Shown piece after piece: positions 25,597 to 34,779 of a stretch of 64,000 bases of DNA (positions are counted from its first letter, which is position 1; every line of letters begins with the position of its first letter). Source of the stretch: JAAYDS01 sp012729155 (GTDB lineage: Bacteria > Chloroflexota > Anaerolineae > UBA1429). The notes beneath the pieces are model-generated. The model saw only the letters and a program-made list of their open reading frames with translations. It had not been told where the DNA came from and ran no database searches. The DNA lies in contig DAIPBO010000013.1 of assembly GCA_036774405.1 (NCBI GenBank), positions 24,639 through 88,638 of the forward strand. Reading direction: 5' to 3'. A program made the position numbers and the translations under genes.

Positions 25597-25624
25597 GGCG
25601 AGCTCCAGTCAGTCTTCTGGAGCG

Positions 25625-25654
25625 ATAATATCCACAGCGTTCATACGCCGTCAA
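25625..25654 (-). promoter_or_regulatory. Putative promoter of the secreted-protein gene
   Basis: On the minus strand TTGACG (25654-25649) and TATTAT (25630-25625) have an 18-bp spacer, in the 78-bp divergent intergenic region. Confidence 0.55.
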
Positions 25655-25674
25655 GCGGCAGATGAGGAGAGCCG

Positions 25675-26460
25675 ATGAGCACTGTCAACGATGTGATCGC
25701 GATGATCGAGCGCATGGTGGGCCACTCGCTGCATCGCGACGAGGGGTTACATCACGGACGGCCCGACGCCGAGGTCGAGCGCATCATGGTGTGCTGGATG
25801 GCCTCACCACAGGCACTCGAGGTCGCAGCCGCGCAAGGTGCTCAACTCGTGATTGCTCACGAGAGTCTCTATTACCCGTATGATGCCGTGGTGCGCAGCG
25901 ATAACCCCAGCAACTGGCAAGAGTGGCCCACCAACGCGCAGCGCCGTGCCGCGCTAGAACGGCATGGCTTGAGCCTGCTGCGCGTGCACGGCTCGGCGGA
26001 TGAACTGTGCATCTATGACGCCTTTGCGCGGCAGCTGGGCCTGTGTGACGCCGTGGCTGGCAATGGTATGGCGCGCATCTTTGCCATCGCGCCATGCACG
26101 GTGGGCCAACTGGCCGAGCGAGTCAAGGCGGTCACTGGCCTGGAGGCAGTGCGTGTAGTCGCTCCTCATGGTCTGGACCAGCGGGTTTGCCGTGTAGGCC
26201 TTCCGTGGGGCGGCATGGCGCTCTTTGTCAACGTGGGCTATCTGCAGAGTCTGGTTGCGCTGGGCTGCGATGTGCTCATCGCGGGCGAGTCGGACAACTA
26301 TGGCGCCAGGTTCGCTGCTGAACTTGGCATCGGCATGATCGAGACCAGCCATGAGGTGTCTGAGAACGAGGGCCTGCGCGAGTTCGCCCGACGGCTGGCC
26401 GACGAGCTAAGCTTGCCTGTCAGCTGCTACCCAAATCCGCCGATCTGGCGTATCGTCTAG
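25675..26460 (+). CDS. Nif3-like dinuclear-metal protein, divergent
   Basis: The 261-residue protein fits the NIF3/YbgI family: a TVNDVIAMIERMVG start, the LVIAHESLYYP region where the family has HHP metal ligands, an inserted middle region, and the C-terminal ETSHEVSENEGLREFARRLADEL (family GHxxxE). The first motif reads HES instead of HHP, so one metal ligand is replaced. NIF3 proteins bind two metals and have no settled function, though some are GTP cyclohydrolase-like. The ATG follows GAGGAGA. The next gene is a fucosidase 36 bp downstream. Confidence 0.72.
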   Translation: MSTVNDVIAMIERMVGHSLHRDEGLHHGRPDAEVERIMVCWMASPQALEVAAAQGAQLVIAHESLYYPYDAVVRSDNPSNWQEWPTNAQRRAALERHGLSLLRVHGSADELCIYDAFARQLGLCDAVAGNGMARIFAIAPCTVGQLAERVKAVTGLEAVRVVAPHGLDQRVCRVGLPWGGMALFVNVGYLQSLVALGCDVLIAGESDNYGARFAAELGIGMIETSHEVSENEGLREFARRLADELSLPVSCYPNPPIWRIV

Positions 26461-26496
26461 CGACGTCAGTCGCAATTCTACGCAGGAGGTCTGACG

Positions 26497-27747
26497 ATGG
26501 ATCATCAGGCGTATCTACAGGCGGCCGCCGCCACCCGTACCGAGCGCATGGCATGGTGGCATGCGGCGCGCTTTGGCATGTTTGTGCACTGGGGGCTCTA
26601 CTCGCAGCTGGGGCGCCACGAGTGGGTGATGAACCGCGAGCGCATCCCCGTGGCCGAGTACGAGCCGCTGGCCGACACCTGGAAGCCCGGCCCGAGGCCT
26701 GCTCGCGAGTGGGCACGCCTGGCCAAAGAGGCCGGTATGAAGTACATGGTGCTCACCACCAAGCACCACGAGGGGTTCTGTTTGTGGGACACGGCCCAGA
26801 CCGACTACAACGCCGTCAAGCGTGGCCCAGGACGCGACCTGGTGGCCGAGTATGTGGACGCCTGCCACGAGTTTGGCCTGCGGGTGGGGTTCTACTACTC
26901 GCTCATGGACTGGCATCATCCCGATGGCGCCCGTTGCGCCCACGATGAGGCGGCCCGACGGCGCTTTCTCGACTTTACCCAGGGCTGCGTGCATGAGCTC
27001 TGCACCCGGTTCGGCAAGCTCGACATCCTCTGGTACGACGTCTCTTGGCCTTTGCGCTCGCCCGAGGCCTGGGAGACCTATGAGATGAACGCCATGGTGC
27101 GCGAGCTGCAGCCCGAGATCATCATCAACAACCGTTGTCAGCTCGATGAGGATTTTGGCACACCTGAGGAGCACGTCACCGCCGAGGCCGAGGGGCGCGC
27201 TTGGGAGGCCTGCATGACCTTCAACGGCTCGTGGGGCTATATGCCTGCGGCCATCGACTGGCATTCGGCGCGACGCGTGGTGCAGATGCTGCAAGAGGCC
27301 AGCGCCGGCGGCGGCAACCTGCTGTTGAATATCGGCCCGCGCCCCGACGGCTCTGTGCCCGACGAGGCGTATGCGCGTCTTGAGACCGTGGGCCGCTGGC
27401 TGGCCGCCAACGGCGAGGCGCTCTATGGGCAGGTCGATCGCGTGCGCGGGCGTATGGAGTGGCTACCGACCGGCTCGTGGACGCTCAAGGGCAACATTGG
27501 CTACTACTGGTGCCACCGCTGGCCCGGCGACACGCTTACCATCGGAGGGCTGCAGACGCCCGTCAAGCGCATCAGCCATCTTGCCAGCGGCGCAGAGATC
27601 GCCTTTGCGCAGCAGGGTGATCGCCTGATTATGACCGGCTTGCCGACCGAGAGCCTTGACCCCGAGGTGGGCATCGCCGTTCTCAAGTTCGAGTTCGACG
27701 GCGAGCCGCGACAGCGCCTGGGTGCAGGCTGCGTGCTATTGGACTAG
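26497..27747 (+). CDS. Alpha-L-fucosidase (GH29)
   Basis: GH29 enzymes release terminal alpha-L-fucose with retention. The 416-residue protein has ARFGMFVHWGLYS (24-36), the TTKHHEGFCLWD motif (87-98) and the nucleophile Asp181 in LDILWYDVSW. The sandwich domain at the C-terminus is short. No signal peptide is visible, so it is probably cytoplasmic and acts on imported fuco-oligosaccharides. AGGAGG (26484-26489) is 7 nt before the ATG. With the enolase-superfamily and DHDPS-like genes 4-6 kb upstream it may form part of a fucose/fuconate route; that link is inference. The 3' end converges on the ABC exporter. Confidence 0.92.
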   Translation: MDHQAYLQAAAATRTERMAWWHAARFGMFVHWGLYSQLGRHEWVMNRERIPVAEYEPLADTWKPGPRPAREWARLAKEAGMKYMVLTTKHHEGFCLWDTAQTDYNAVKRGPGRDLVAEYVDACHEFGLRVGFYYSLMDWHHPDGARCAHDEAARRRFLDFTQGCVHELCTRFGKLDILWYDVSWPLRSPEAWETYEMNAMVRELQPEIIINNRCQLDEDFGTPEEHVTAEAEGRAWEACMTFNGSWGYMPAAIDWHSARRVVQMLQEASAGGGNLLLNIGPRPDGSVPDEAYARLETVGRWLAANGEALYGQVDRVRGRMEWLPTGSWTLKGNIGYYWCHRWPGDTLTIGGLQTPVKRISHLASGAEIAFAQQGDRLIMTGLPTESLDPEVGIAVLKFEFDGEPRQRLGAGCVLLD

Positions 27748-27785
27748 CACGCGTCGCTGGGGCGGCGTCTGCTGCCGCCCCAGGC

Positions 27786-29660
27786 TTATGCTGCTCCGCC
27801 CGGCGAGCTTGTCTGCGCCTCGATGTCGAGTTGGCGCCGGAACTGGCTCATGTAGAGTTGGCTATAGGCGCCGCCAGCGGCTACCAGCTCGTCGTGGCGG
27901 CCGCGCTCGATGATCTGGCCCTGGTCGATCACCAGGATCTGGTCGGCATTGCGGATGGTGCTCAGGCGGTGCGCAATGACGATACTGGTGCAGCAAGACA
28001 TGAGCTTGTCGAGCGCTGCCTGAATCAGGCGCTCGGTACGCGTATCCACCGAGCTGGTGGCCTCGTCGAGGATCAGGATCGGTGGCGCCTTGAGCACGGC
28101 GCGCGCGATGGCCAGCAACTGGCGGTTGCCCTGGCTGAGGGTTGAGCCGCGTTCGCCTACCTCGGTCTGGTAGCCTTTGGGCAGCCGCTCGATAAAGCTG
28201 TGGGCGTTGGCCGTCACGGCCGCTGCGATTACCTCATCATCGCTCGCCTCCAGCCTCCCATAGCGGATGTTGTCCATGACCGTGCCTGAAAAGAGAAAGG
28301 TGTCTTGTGGCACCACACCCATGTGCGAGCGCAGGCTTGCCTGGGTGAACTCGCGGATGTCATGGCCGTCGATGAGGATGCGGCCATCCTCTGGATCGTA
28401 AAAGCGCAGCAGCAGGTTGGCAAAGGTGGTCTTGCCAGCGCCGGTAGGCCCCACCAGCGCCACGGTTTGCCCTGGCACGATGATGGCCGAAACCTTGTCG
28501 AGCACGGGCTCCTCGGCCACGTAACGGAATGACACGCGGTCGTATTCGATGTGGCCGACCACATCGGTGATCTCGCGCGCGCCGGGCCGGTCGGCCACGG
28601 TGGGCGTCTGCTCCAGCAGTTCAAAGATGCGCTCCGAGCCGGCGATGGCCGATTGGAGCTGTGCAAAGAGCATGGCCAACTCGCGGATGGGGTCGTAAAA
28701 GCGCGGCACGTAGGATGAGAAAGTGACGATGGTGCCGATGGTGACCAGCGGCGGTGTGTGCAGGTAGAGATAGCCACCATAGCCAACCACAATGGCCAGT
28801 GCCACAATGCTGAGCACATCGAGGACGGGCGAATAGAGCGCGCTGAGCGTCTCGGCGCGCACGTTAGCGTTTCGGTTGCGGGCATTCACAGCACGAAACT
28901 CGCTGATGGTCTCATCCTCTCGCGCAAAGGCCTGCACCTCGCGCACACCGGCGATATTTTCCTGCAGTTCGGCGCTCACCTCGCCGATGGTTCTGCGCGC
29001 CTCGCGGTAGGCCCGGCGCACCCGCCGCGTGAAAAAGAGCGTCACCAGCAGAATCACCGGCAGCACCGTGTACGAGGCCAGGGCCAGCCGCCAGTTCAGC
29101 GCTACCATTGCGATGATGATGCCCACCATGCCCAGTACCATGCGGATCACCCGAGTAATGCCCACCCCAAACACGTCGTTGATGGTCTGAGTGTCGTTGG
29201 TGAGGCGGCTCATCAGGTCGCCGGCCTCGTGCTGATCGTAGAAATCGAGCGAGAGGTCGTGCAGCTTGGCGAGGATCTGCGCACGCAGGTGCAGCAAGAC
29301 GCTTTGGGCCACGCGCACCATGGCTCGAAACTGGACCACGTTGAGCCCCCAGCTCAGGGCGTACGAGACCAGGAGCAGGATCATCACCGTCGAGAGCCCT
29401 CGAAGTCGATCGGGGGCCTGCCCTACCAGCAACTGCAGCCAGGGGTAGGTGGCGCTCTCGGTAGCGCCGATGAACCCATCTACAGCCACACCGATCAGAT
29501 AGGGTGCCGATAGCTCAACCAGGGTGGCAACAACGGCAATGAAACCCACCCAAGACAGCCGCGCGCTGTACGGCCTAAAGTAGGGCCAGAGCTTGCGCAA
29601 GATCGCGCTCGCGCTCTGGGTGGGTGCGGTCTCGGTTATGCTACCTTGATGGTGCATCAT
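27786..29660 (-). CDS. ABC exporter half-transporter, subunit 2 (catalytic Glu present, altered signature)
   Basis: The 624-residue protein has a type IV ABC exporter membrane domain with six predicted helices (about 35-340) fused to a nucleotide-binding domain. The Walker A is VGPTGAGKTTF and the Walker B is ILILDEATSSVD with the catalytic Glu. The switch His is in IVIAHRLSTI. The signature reads LSQGNRQ instead of LSGGQ. The first gene of the pair (29657-31423) has the reverse deviation, so together they look like a heterodimeric exporter with one impaired ATP site. The ATG overlaps the stop of the upstream gene (ATGA). The substrate is unknown; lipid, drug or peptide are all possible. Confidence 0.92.
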   Translation of the reverse strand: MMHHQGSITETAPTQSASAILRKLWPYFRPYSARLSWVGFIAVVATLVELSAPYLIGVAVDGFIGATESATYPWLQLLVGQAPDRLRGLSTVMILLLVSYALSWGLNVVQFRAMVRVAQSVLLHLRAQILAKLHDLSLDFYDQHEAGDLMSRLTNDTQTINDVFGVGITRVIRMVLGMVGIIIAMVALNWRLALASYTVLPVILLVTLFFTRRVRRAYREARRTIGEVSAELQENIAGVREVQAFAREDETISEFRAVNARNRNANVRAETLSALYSPVLDVLSIVALAIVVGYGGYLYLHTPPLVTIGTIVTFSSYVPRFYDPIRELAMLFAQLQSAIAGSERIFELLEQTPTVADRPGAREITDVVGHIEYDRVSFRYVAEEPVLDKVSAIIVPGQTVALVGPTGAGKTTFANLLLRFYDPEDGRILIDGHDIREFTQASLRSHMGVVPQDTFLFSGTVMDNIRYGRLEASDDEVIAAAVTANAHSFIERLPKGYQTEVGERGSTLSQGNRQLLAIARAVLKAPPILILDEATSSVDTRTERLIQAALDKLMSCCTSIVIAHRLSTIRNADQILVIDQGQIIERGRHDELVAAGGAYSQLYMSQFRRQLDIEAQTSSPGGAA

Positions 29661-31423
29661 GCCACCCCCTGCGGCGCAGCTGCGTCGTTGGCCACGCGAT
29701 CGTCAACCAGCTGTGAGCTATAGATCTCGGCGTACAGCTCGCTGTTCTCGAGCAGAGCTTCGTGAGTGCCTCGCGCCGCCACTCTGCCATTGTCGAGCAC
29801 CAGAATCTGGTCGGCGTTGAGCACCGTCGCCACGCGCTGGGCGATGACAATGCTGGTCCGTCCCGCCATCAACCTCTCCAGGGCTTGTTGAATGCGAAAC
29901 TCGGTGGAGAGGTCGACGCTCGAGGTAGCGTCGTCGAGGATCAGTATGCGCGGGTCGCGTAGCAGCGCCCGTGCAATGGCGATGCGCTGCTTCTGGCCAC
30001 CCGACAGCGTCACGCCGCGCTCGCCAACATGGGTGTCATAGCCATCAGTAAAGGACATGATGAACTCGTGCGCTTCGGCGGCGCGCGCCGCCTGCTCGAT
30101 CGCCTCTTGGCTGGCATCGGCACGGCCAAAGGCCAGGTTCTCGCGGATGGTGCCCTCGAATAGGGTCGTCTCTTGCAGAACAATGCCGATCTGGCTACGA
30201 AGCGAGTCGAGCGTGAGATCACGCACATCATAACCATCAATCAGCACCGCGCCCTCGGTGACGTCATAGAAACGAGGGATCAGGTTGATGATGGTTGATT
30301 TGCCCGAACCGGTGGCGCCCAGCAGGGCCAGAGTCTGCCCTGGCTCGACCGTAAAGCTTACCTCGCAAAGCACGGGGTCGCCCTCGGCGATGTAGCGAAA
30401 GCCAACCTGGTCGAACTCTATGTGCCCTTTAGCCCTGGGAAGGTCGATGGCAGTGGGCTTTTCGGTGATGTCGACGGCGGCATCGAGGATCTCAAAGATG
30501 CGCGTAGCCGATGCGCCTGCGGTGGCCACAAAGGCGATCATTCCCCCCAGAGCGATCACGGGGAAAAAGGCCATGGTGATATAGTTGGCAAAGGCCACCA
30601 GCTCGCCCAGCGTCAACCCGCCCAGAATCACCTGGCGCCCGCCGATCCAATAAACCGCCAGGGTGGCGAGGCTCAAGAGACCGAACATGGTGGGAAAGGC
30701 GAGCGAGATCAACCGGTTGACGCGCAGCGCCAGCTCCATGTATTCCACGTTGATGATGTCAAAGCGCTTCTCCTCGTGATCTTCGCGCCCCAGTGCCTTG
30801 ATGACGCGCACGCCGCCGAAATTCTCTTGCAGCACCGTGTTCAGCGCCGAGAGCTTCTCCTGGATGGCCTTAAAGAGCGGCATAGCTGGCCGCGCAAAGG
30901 CGCCAAACAGCGCCAATGTGAGCGGCATCAGCACCAACATGATCAGCGCCAGGCGGGGGTCGGTGGCAAACAAAAAGATCAGCGCCCCGGTGATCATCAC
31001 CAGCGATGAGAGAAAAGTGGTGGCGCCGCGCCCCACAAAGCCCTGCACCAGCTCGACATCAGAGGTGGCGCGCGTTAGAAGCTGCCCGGTGTGGCTGCGG
31101 TCGTGATAGCTAAAAGAGAGCGACTGGATCTTGGCGTACAGGTCATTGCGCAGATCGTAGGCGATGCCATGGGCAATACGGGCCGAGAGCGCCCCCTGCG
31201 CAAACTGGAACAGGGCACGCACCAGGCCCAGCAGCATCATGGTCAGCGACAGGCCGATCACCAGGCGGGGGTTTCGTCCGGCGATGCCATCATCGATGAT
31301 CATCTGCGCCAGCCTGGGCAGGGCCAGCATGGTCCCAGAGCTGATCAGCAACGCGATGATGATGATCGCTGTCTGCTGCCAGTAGGTCTTGAGATAGCGC
31401 AATGAGCGCCAGAGTGCTCGCAT
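29657..31423 (-). CDS. ABC exporter half-transporter, subunit 1 (degenerate Walker B)
   Basis: The 588-residue protein is a membrane domain plus NBD exporter. It has Walker A LLGATGSGKSTI, signature TLSGGQKQR and Walker B ILILDDATSSVD, where Asp replaces the catalytic Glu. The H-loop reads IVIAQRVATV, with Gln in place of His. These two changes mark the degenerate subunit of heterodimeric exporters of the TM287/288 and BmrCD kind. A GTG start at 31468 is possible, but the ATG at 31423 has AAAGG at a normal distance. A promoter lies at 31575-31548. It is the first gene of a two-gene operon. Confidence 0.92.
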   Translation of the reverse strand: MRALWRSLRYLKTYWQQTAIIIIALLISSGTMLALPRLAQMIIDDGIAGRNPRLVIGLSLTMMLLGLVRALFQFAQGALSARIAHGIAYDLRNDLYAKIQSLSFSYHDRSHTGQLLTRATSDVELVQGFVGRGATTFLSSLVMITGALIFLFATDPRLALIMLVLMPLTLALFGAFARPAMPLFKAIQEKLSALNTVLQENFGGVRVIKALGREDHEEKRFDIINVEYMELALRVNRLISLAFPTMFGLLSLATLAVYWIGGRQVILGGLTLGELVAFANYITMAFFPVIALGGMIAFVATAGASATRIFEILDAAVDITEKPTAIDLPRAKGHIEFDQVGFRYIAEGDPVLCEVSFTVEPGQTLALLGATGSGKSTIINLIPRFYDVTEGAVLIDGYDVRDLTLDSLRSQIGIVLQETTLFEGTIRENLAFGRADASQEAIEQAARAAEAHEFIMSFTDGYDTHVGERGVTLSGGQKQRIAIARALLRDPRILILDDATSSVDLSTEFRIQQALERLMAGRTSIVIAQRVATVLNADQILVLDNGRVAARGTHEALLENSELYAEIYSSQLVDDRVANDAAAPQGVA

Positions 31424-31547
31424 CGTCGTTTGCCTTTGTGGGTGCGGCGCTGGGCCCGCGACGACCAATGGGGCTGACCGGAGACGTGGTTAAGAGCGGC
31501 GTGGCGCTCTGCCGGCACACAGGCGATCCAGGGCGCCAGCATTGTGC

Positions 31548-31575
31548 AGTATAGTATCGCGACGCGCAGCGTCAA
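31548..31575 (-). promoter_or_regulatory. Putative promoter of the ABC exporter operon
   Basis: On the minus strand TTGACG (31575-31570) and TATACT (31553-31548) have a 16-bp spacer. Confidence 0.65.
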
Positions 31576-31598
31576 GCTGTCATGCACCGGTGAAAATG

Positions 31599-31937
31599 TC
31601 ATGGTGAGATAGCCAGAGCGCCCGATACTCTTCGACCAAAAGTCTGCAGGCCATTTAGCAACAGGTCTCTTGTTCTCGCTATCAGCGCACTGTCGCCAAG
31701 GACAACACCTTTCGCTTCGGTGTTTTGCACCTGCCCATACCCGCCAGCCCTACCCAGCATCACTGTGCCCGGGCCAATGCTGAGCTGCCCCTGCCTCTCG
31801 ATGGGTGCCTTAACGGTAATCACTCCGACAGCTGACCGCAACCCATAAACATGCCGAGGGTGTCGCCGCGCGTGAGCCTGAAGTGCCCAAACCAGTGCAT
31901 CGCCCGTCTGACAACCCCCTTGTAGACACATGCCCAT
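31599..31937 (-). other. Weak open frame of 112 codons in a 620-bp intergenic region
   Basis: Between the ABC operon and the radical SAM gene there is no confident gene. One frame on the minus strand is open for 112 codons and contains QLSIGPGTVMLGRAGGYGQ, which has a loose hexapeptide-repeat look. No ribosome binding site is obvious and I cannot match it to a family. It may be a remnant of a gene or chance. The plus strand of the same stretch has nothing better. Confidence 0.2.
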
Positions 31938-32046
31938 CGGCTAGGAGGCACGCTAACCATGAGGCGGTATTTCCACTGCTCGATAACAGCGCAACTCTGG
32001 GCGCGCTGGCGTGTCTTATAGGTGAGTGTTTACTGCTGGAGGTCTC

Positions 32047-33543
32047 ATGCGCGTACTGTTGCTGTATCCCGAGTTTCCCGACACCTTTTGGAGTTTCAAG
32101 CATGCCTTGCGCTTTATCCGCAAGCACGCCAGCTTTCCCCCTCTGGGGCTGTTGACCATCGCTGCGATGTTGCCCGATGACTGGGATCTGCGTCTGGTCG
32201 ACCTGAATGTGCAGCGGTTGCGCGAGGACGATCTGCGCTGGGCCGATATGGCTATGGTCAGCGCCATGGTGGCGCAGCGCGAATCGACTGTTGATGTGAT
32301 CGACCGCTGCGCCAAGGCCGGTCTGACCATCGTCGCAGGCGGCCCGCTCTTTTTGGGCGAATATGAGAGCTTTGACAGGGTCGACCATTTTGTGCTCGAT
32401 GAGGGCGAGTGCACCTTGCCTCGCTTTTTGGAGGACTGGGCCGCGGGCACCGCGCAGCGCGTCTACCGAGCTGATGGCTATGCCGATCTGACCCAAACGC
32501 CACTGCCGCGTTGGGAGCTGGCCGACTTGACCAAGTACTCGGACATGTGCATCCAGTTCTCGCGGGGCTGCCCCTTTGACTGCGAGTTCTGCAGCATCAC
32601 GGCCATGTTCGGGCACCGCCCGCGCGTCAAGAGCACCCCGCAGATTGTGGCCGAGCTGGACAGCCTGCACGCGCTGGGCTGGCACGGGAGCGTCTTTTTC
32701 GTAGACGACAACTTTATCGGCAACAAGCGCGTGCTCAAGCAAGAGGTGCTGCCGGCGCTCATCGAATGGCGCCAGGGCAAGAAAGGCTTTGGCTTTCACA
32801 CAGAGGTCTCGGTTAACCTGGCCGATGACCCCGAGCTGCTGCAGATGATGGTAGACGCCGGCTTTGAGAAGGTTTTTGTGGGCATCGAGACGCCCGACGA
32901 TGCCAGCCTGGCCGAGTGTAACAAGCGCCAGAACGAGGGCCGCGACCTGATCGAGACTGTGCGTACGCTGCAGCAGGCCGGGCTCGAGGTGCAGGGCGGC
33001 TTTATCGTGGGGTTCGACGCCGACACGCCCTCGATCTTTGAGCGGCAGATTCAGTTCATCCAGCGGAGTGGCATTGTTGCCGCGATGGTAGGGCTGCTGC
33101 AGGCGCCCCATGGGACACGCCTCTATGATCGCCTGCAACGCGAGGGCCGCCTGCTAGACGAGTTCTCGGGCAACAACACCGATAACACCATGAACTTTGA
33201 GCCCCAAATGGATGTCGACCTGCTGCACGAGGGCTATCGACGCATCCTCACCACGATCTATGCCCCCAAGGCCTACTATCAGCGCGTGCGCACCTTCCTC
33301 TCGGCCTACGAGCCGCCGGCCTCTGTGCGCCATGTCTTGAGCCGCGAACACATCAAGGCCTTCTTGCGGTCGACGATCGAGCTGGGCATCAAGGGCAAAG
33401 AGCGCTTCGAGTACTGGAAGTTGATTGCCTGGGCAGCAGTGAGGCGGCCGCGTGTCTTTAGCCAGGCGGTGACGCTGGCCATCTACGGTTTTCACTTTCG
33501 CCGCATCTGTGAGCGCTACGCCGCCGGTCCCTCGGGCGCCTGA
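32047..33543 (+). CDS. B12-binding radical SAM enzyme with DUF4070-like tail
   Basis: The 498-residue protein has an N-terminal cobalamin-binding domain without the DxHxxG ligand motif (MRVLLLYPEFPDTFWSFKHA onward). The radical SAM cluster motif Cys175-x3-Cys179-x2-Cys182 sits in SRGCPFDCEFCS. VFFVDDNFIGN and FVGIETPDDASL are the barrel motifs of this class. The C-terminal 160 residues match the DUF4070 type found in HpnP and BchQ/BchR-like methylases. It probably methylates or rearranges a lipid or tetrapyrrole-like substrate, but which one cannot be said. GGAGG (32038-32042) precedes the ATG. It is monocistronic, with a terminator at 33561-33588. Confidence 0.87.
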   Translation: MRVLLLYPEFPDTFWSFKHALRFIRKHASFPPLGLLTIAAMLPDDWDLRLVDLNVQRLREDDLRWADMAMVSAMVAQRESTVDVIDRCAKAGLTIVAGGPLFLGEYESFDRVDHFVLDEGECTLPRFLEDWAAGTAQRVYRADGYADLTQTPLPRWELADLTKYSDMCIQFSRGCPFDCEFCSITAMFGHRPRVKSTPQIVAELDSLHALGWHGSVFFVDDNFIGNKRVLKQEVLPALIEWRQGKKGFGFHTEVSVNLADDPELLQMMVDAGFEKVFVGIETPDDASLAECNKRQNEGRDLIETVRTLQQAGLEVQGGFIVGFDADTPSIFERQIQFIQRSGIVAAMVGLLQAPHGTRLYDRLQREGRLLDEFSGNNTDNTMNFEPQMDVDLLHEGYRRILTTIYAPKAYYQRVRTFLSAYEPPASVRHVLSREHIKAFLRSTIELGIKGKERFEYWKLIAWAAVRRPRVFSQAVTLAIYGFHFRRICERYAAGPSGA

Positions 33544-33560
33544 GAGCGCTGACATAAGAG

Positions 33561-33590
33561 AACGCCCGCACCTGATGGTGCGGGCGTTTG
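33561..33590. terminator. Terminator after the radical SAM gene
   Basis: AACGCCCGCACC pairs with GGTGCGGGCGTT around TGAT and is followed by a short T run. It lies between convergent genes and may act on both. Confidence 0.85.
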
Positions 33591-33606
33591 GCATCGTCGT
33601 CGACCG

Positions 33607-34467
33607 CTAATCGACGCGTGTGAAGCGGAACCCGATCACCGGGATGTCGGGTGGGTCGATGTTGATGACGAATCGGAAGATGCCTCGCTGGATCTCGCCA
33701 TAGTGCGTATTGCGCGTTGTGGCCGTCCAACCGCCGGCAAGGTGATCATTGAGCAGCGACTGCCAGGCCCAGTCTTTGATATAGATCTCAGAGTTGACCT
33801 GCATCTGAGCGTTGTTGTCGCGGCCTTCGTAGCAGATGGCGCGATCGCCAGGGCAGCCGGTCCAGCTCGGTTTGTAGCGCATGCGGATGATCCAGTTCCA
33901 GGCGCCGCCGCCGCGTTGCGCCCATGACCAGTAATCTTGTGCGCGCTGCACCGACGCGGGGTTGCTCAAGAAGCCGAGTTCGCAGCGGTAACGGTGGCCA
34001 TCGCTCCCCGTGACATAATAGGCGCTCTCAGTGACGCCCCAGTCCTCATAGTTGATCACGGCCAGGCCGTTTCCGCCCTCGATGTTGGGCAGCTCGATGG
34101 AGCTGAGCACCTGCACAGGCGCGGGCACGGCCGTAGGCGGTACGGCAGTGGCGGGCCGCTGGGTGGGTGCAGCCGTTGCCGTCGGCGGCACAGGCGTCGC
34201 TGTCGCCGGCTCGGGCGTTGGCGTGGCTGGCTCGGGCGTTGCCGTGGGTGGCACAGGCGTGGGTGTAGGGGGCACTGGTGTGTTGGTGGCTGGCACAGGC
34301 GTTGGCGTGGGCGGCACGGGCGTGGGTGTGCGTGTGGCCCGCGCTGCCTGGGCAACGACGTCTGGCCTGGCACCAGACCGGTTCGGAAAGCGCAAGAACA
34401 CCAGGCTGGCAATCACCACCAGCGCCGCGAGCAAGGTCACAATCTGCGGTGTTTTGAGCCGATTCAT
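33607..34467 (-). CDS. Membrane-anchored protein with Pro/Thr-rich stalk
   Basis: The 286-residue protein has one N-terminal membrane helix (TPQIVTLLAALVVIASLVFL, about 6-25), an extracellular stalk built of TPTPVPPTPTPVP-like repeats (about 43-105), and a C-terminal domain of about 175 residues. That domain contains VITNYEDW-like, SAYYVTGSDGHRYRCELGF and RDNNAQMQVNSEIYIKDW segments. I do not recognise it. Two Cys in SWTGCPGDRAICYEG could form a disulphide. The open frame reaches 34758, but the ATG at 34467 starts right before the anchor and has GAGGAG upstream, although at a long spacing. Confidence 0.72.
   Translation of the reverse strand: MNRLKTPQIVTLLAALVVIASLVFLRFPNRSGARPDVVAQAARATRTPTPVPPTPTPVPATNTPVPPTPTPVPPTATPEPATPTPEPATATPVPPTATAAPTQRPATAVPPTAVPAPVQVLSSIELPNIEGGNGLAVINYEDWGVTESAYYVTGSDGHRYRCELGFLSNPASVQRAQDYWSWAQRGGGAWNWIIRMRYKPSWTGCPGDRAICYEGRDNNAQMQVNSEIYIKDWAWQSLLNDHLAGGWTATTRNTHYGEIQRGIFRFVINIDPPDIPVIGFRFTRVD
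34140..34330. repeat. Low-complexity Thr/Pro codon repeat
   Basis: This is the DNA of the stalk: near-repeats of GGCACAGGCGTNGGNGT on the plus strand, coding on the minus strand for Pro-Thr-Pro-Val-Pro units with period 6-9 bp subunits. Similar stalks occur at 39130-39360. Confidence 0.8.
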
Positions 34468-34624
34468 CGATGCAAGGTCTCCTCTCCCCGTCGGCGGGGG
34501 GGTGGTACCGGCGCGGTGCCGGCCGTGCCTGGTCATTCGAGCAAGCGGCTTCATTGTACATAAGGGCTCAGCCTGGGCCAAAAGCTCCGATGCCAGGGCA
34601 GTGCACGCCAGGTGCACAGCGCCT

Positions 34625-34633
34625 TGTGGATAA
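34625..34633 (-). promoter_or_regulatory. Exact DnaA-box sequence in a 312-bp intergenic region
   Basis: The plus strand reads TGTGGATAA, the reverse complement of the consensus TTATCCACA. Looser relatives (TGTGCACAA at 34637, GGTGGACAT shortly after) lie within 30 bp. The rest of 34468-34779 has no gene and no clear promoter. One exact box is weak evidence for function. Confidence 0.4.
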
Positions 34634-34779
34634 CCTGTGCACAATGGTGGACATCCTGGGGAAAACGACGCGCTGACGGTGCATAACCGTCCTGTATTGC
34701 TGAAGGGAGCGTTGTCGAGTACAAGGAGTGCATACGCCGAGGCGGCATCGGCCACCATCGATTTGCGGAGAGGAGCGAG

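Noticed and set aside
31810..33138. 442-codon frame antisense to the radical SAM gene
   Set aside because: It is a shadow of the gene with the intact Cys motif.
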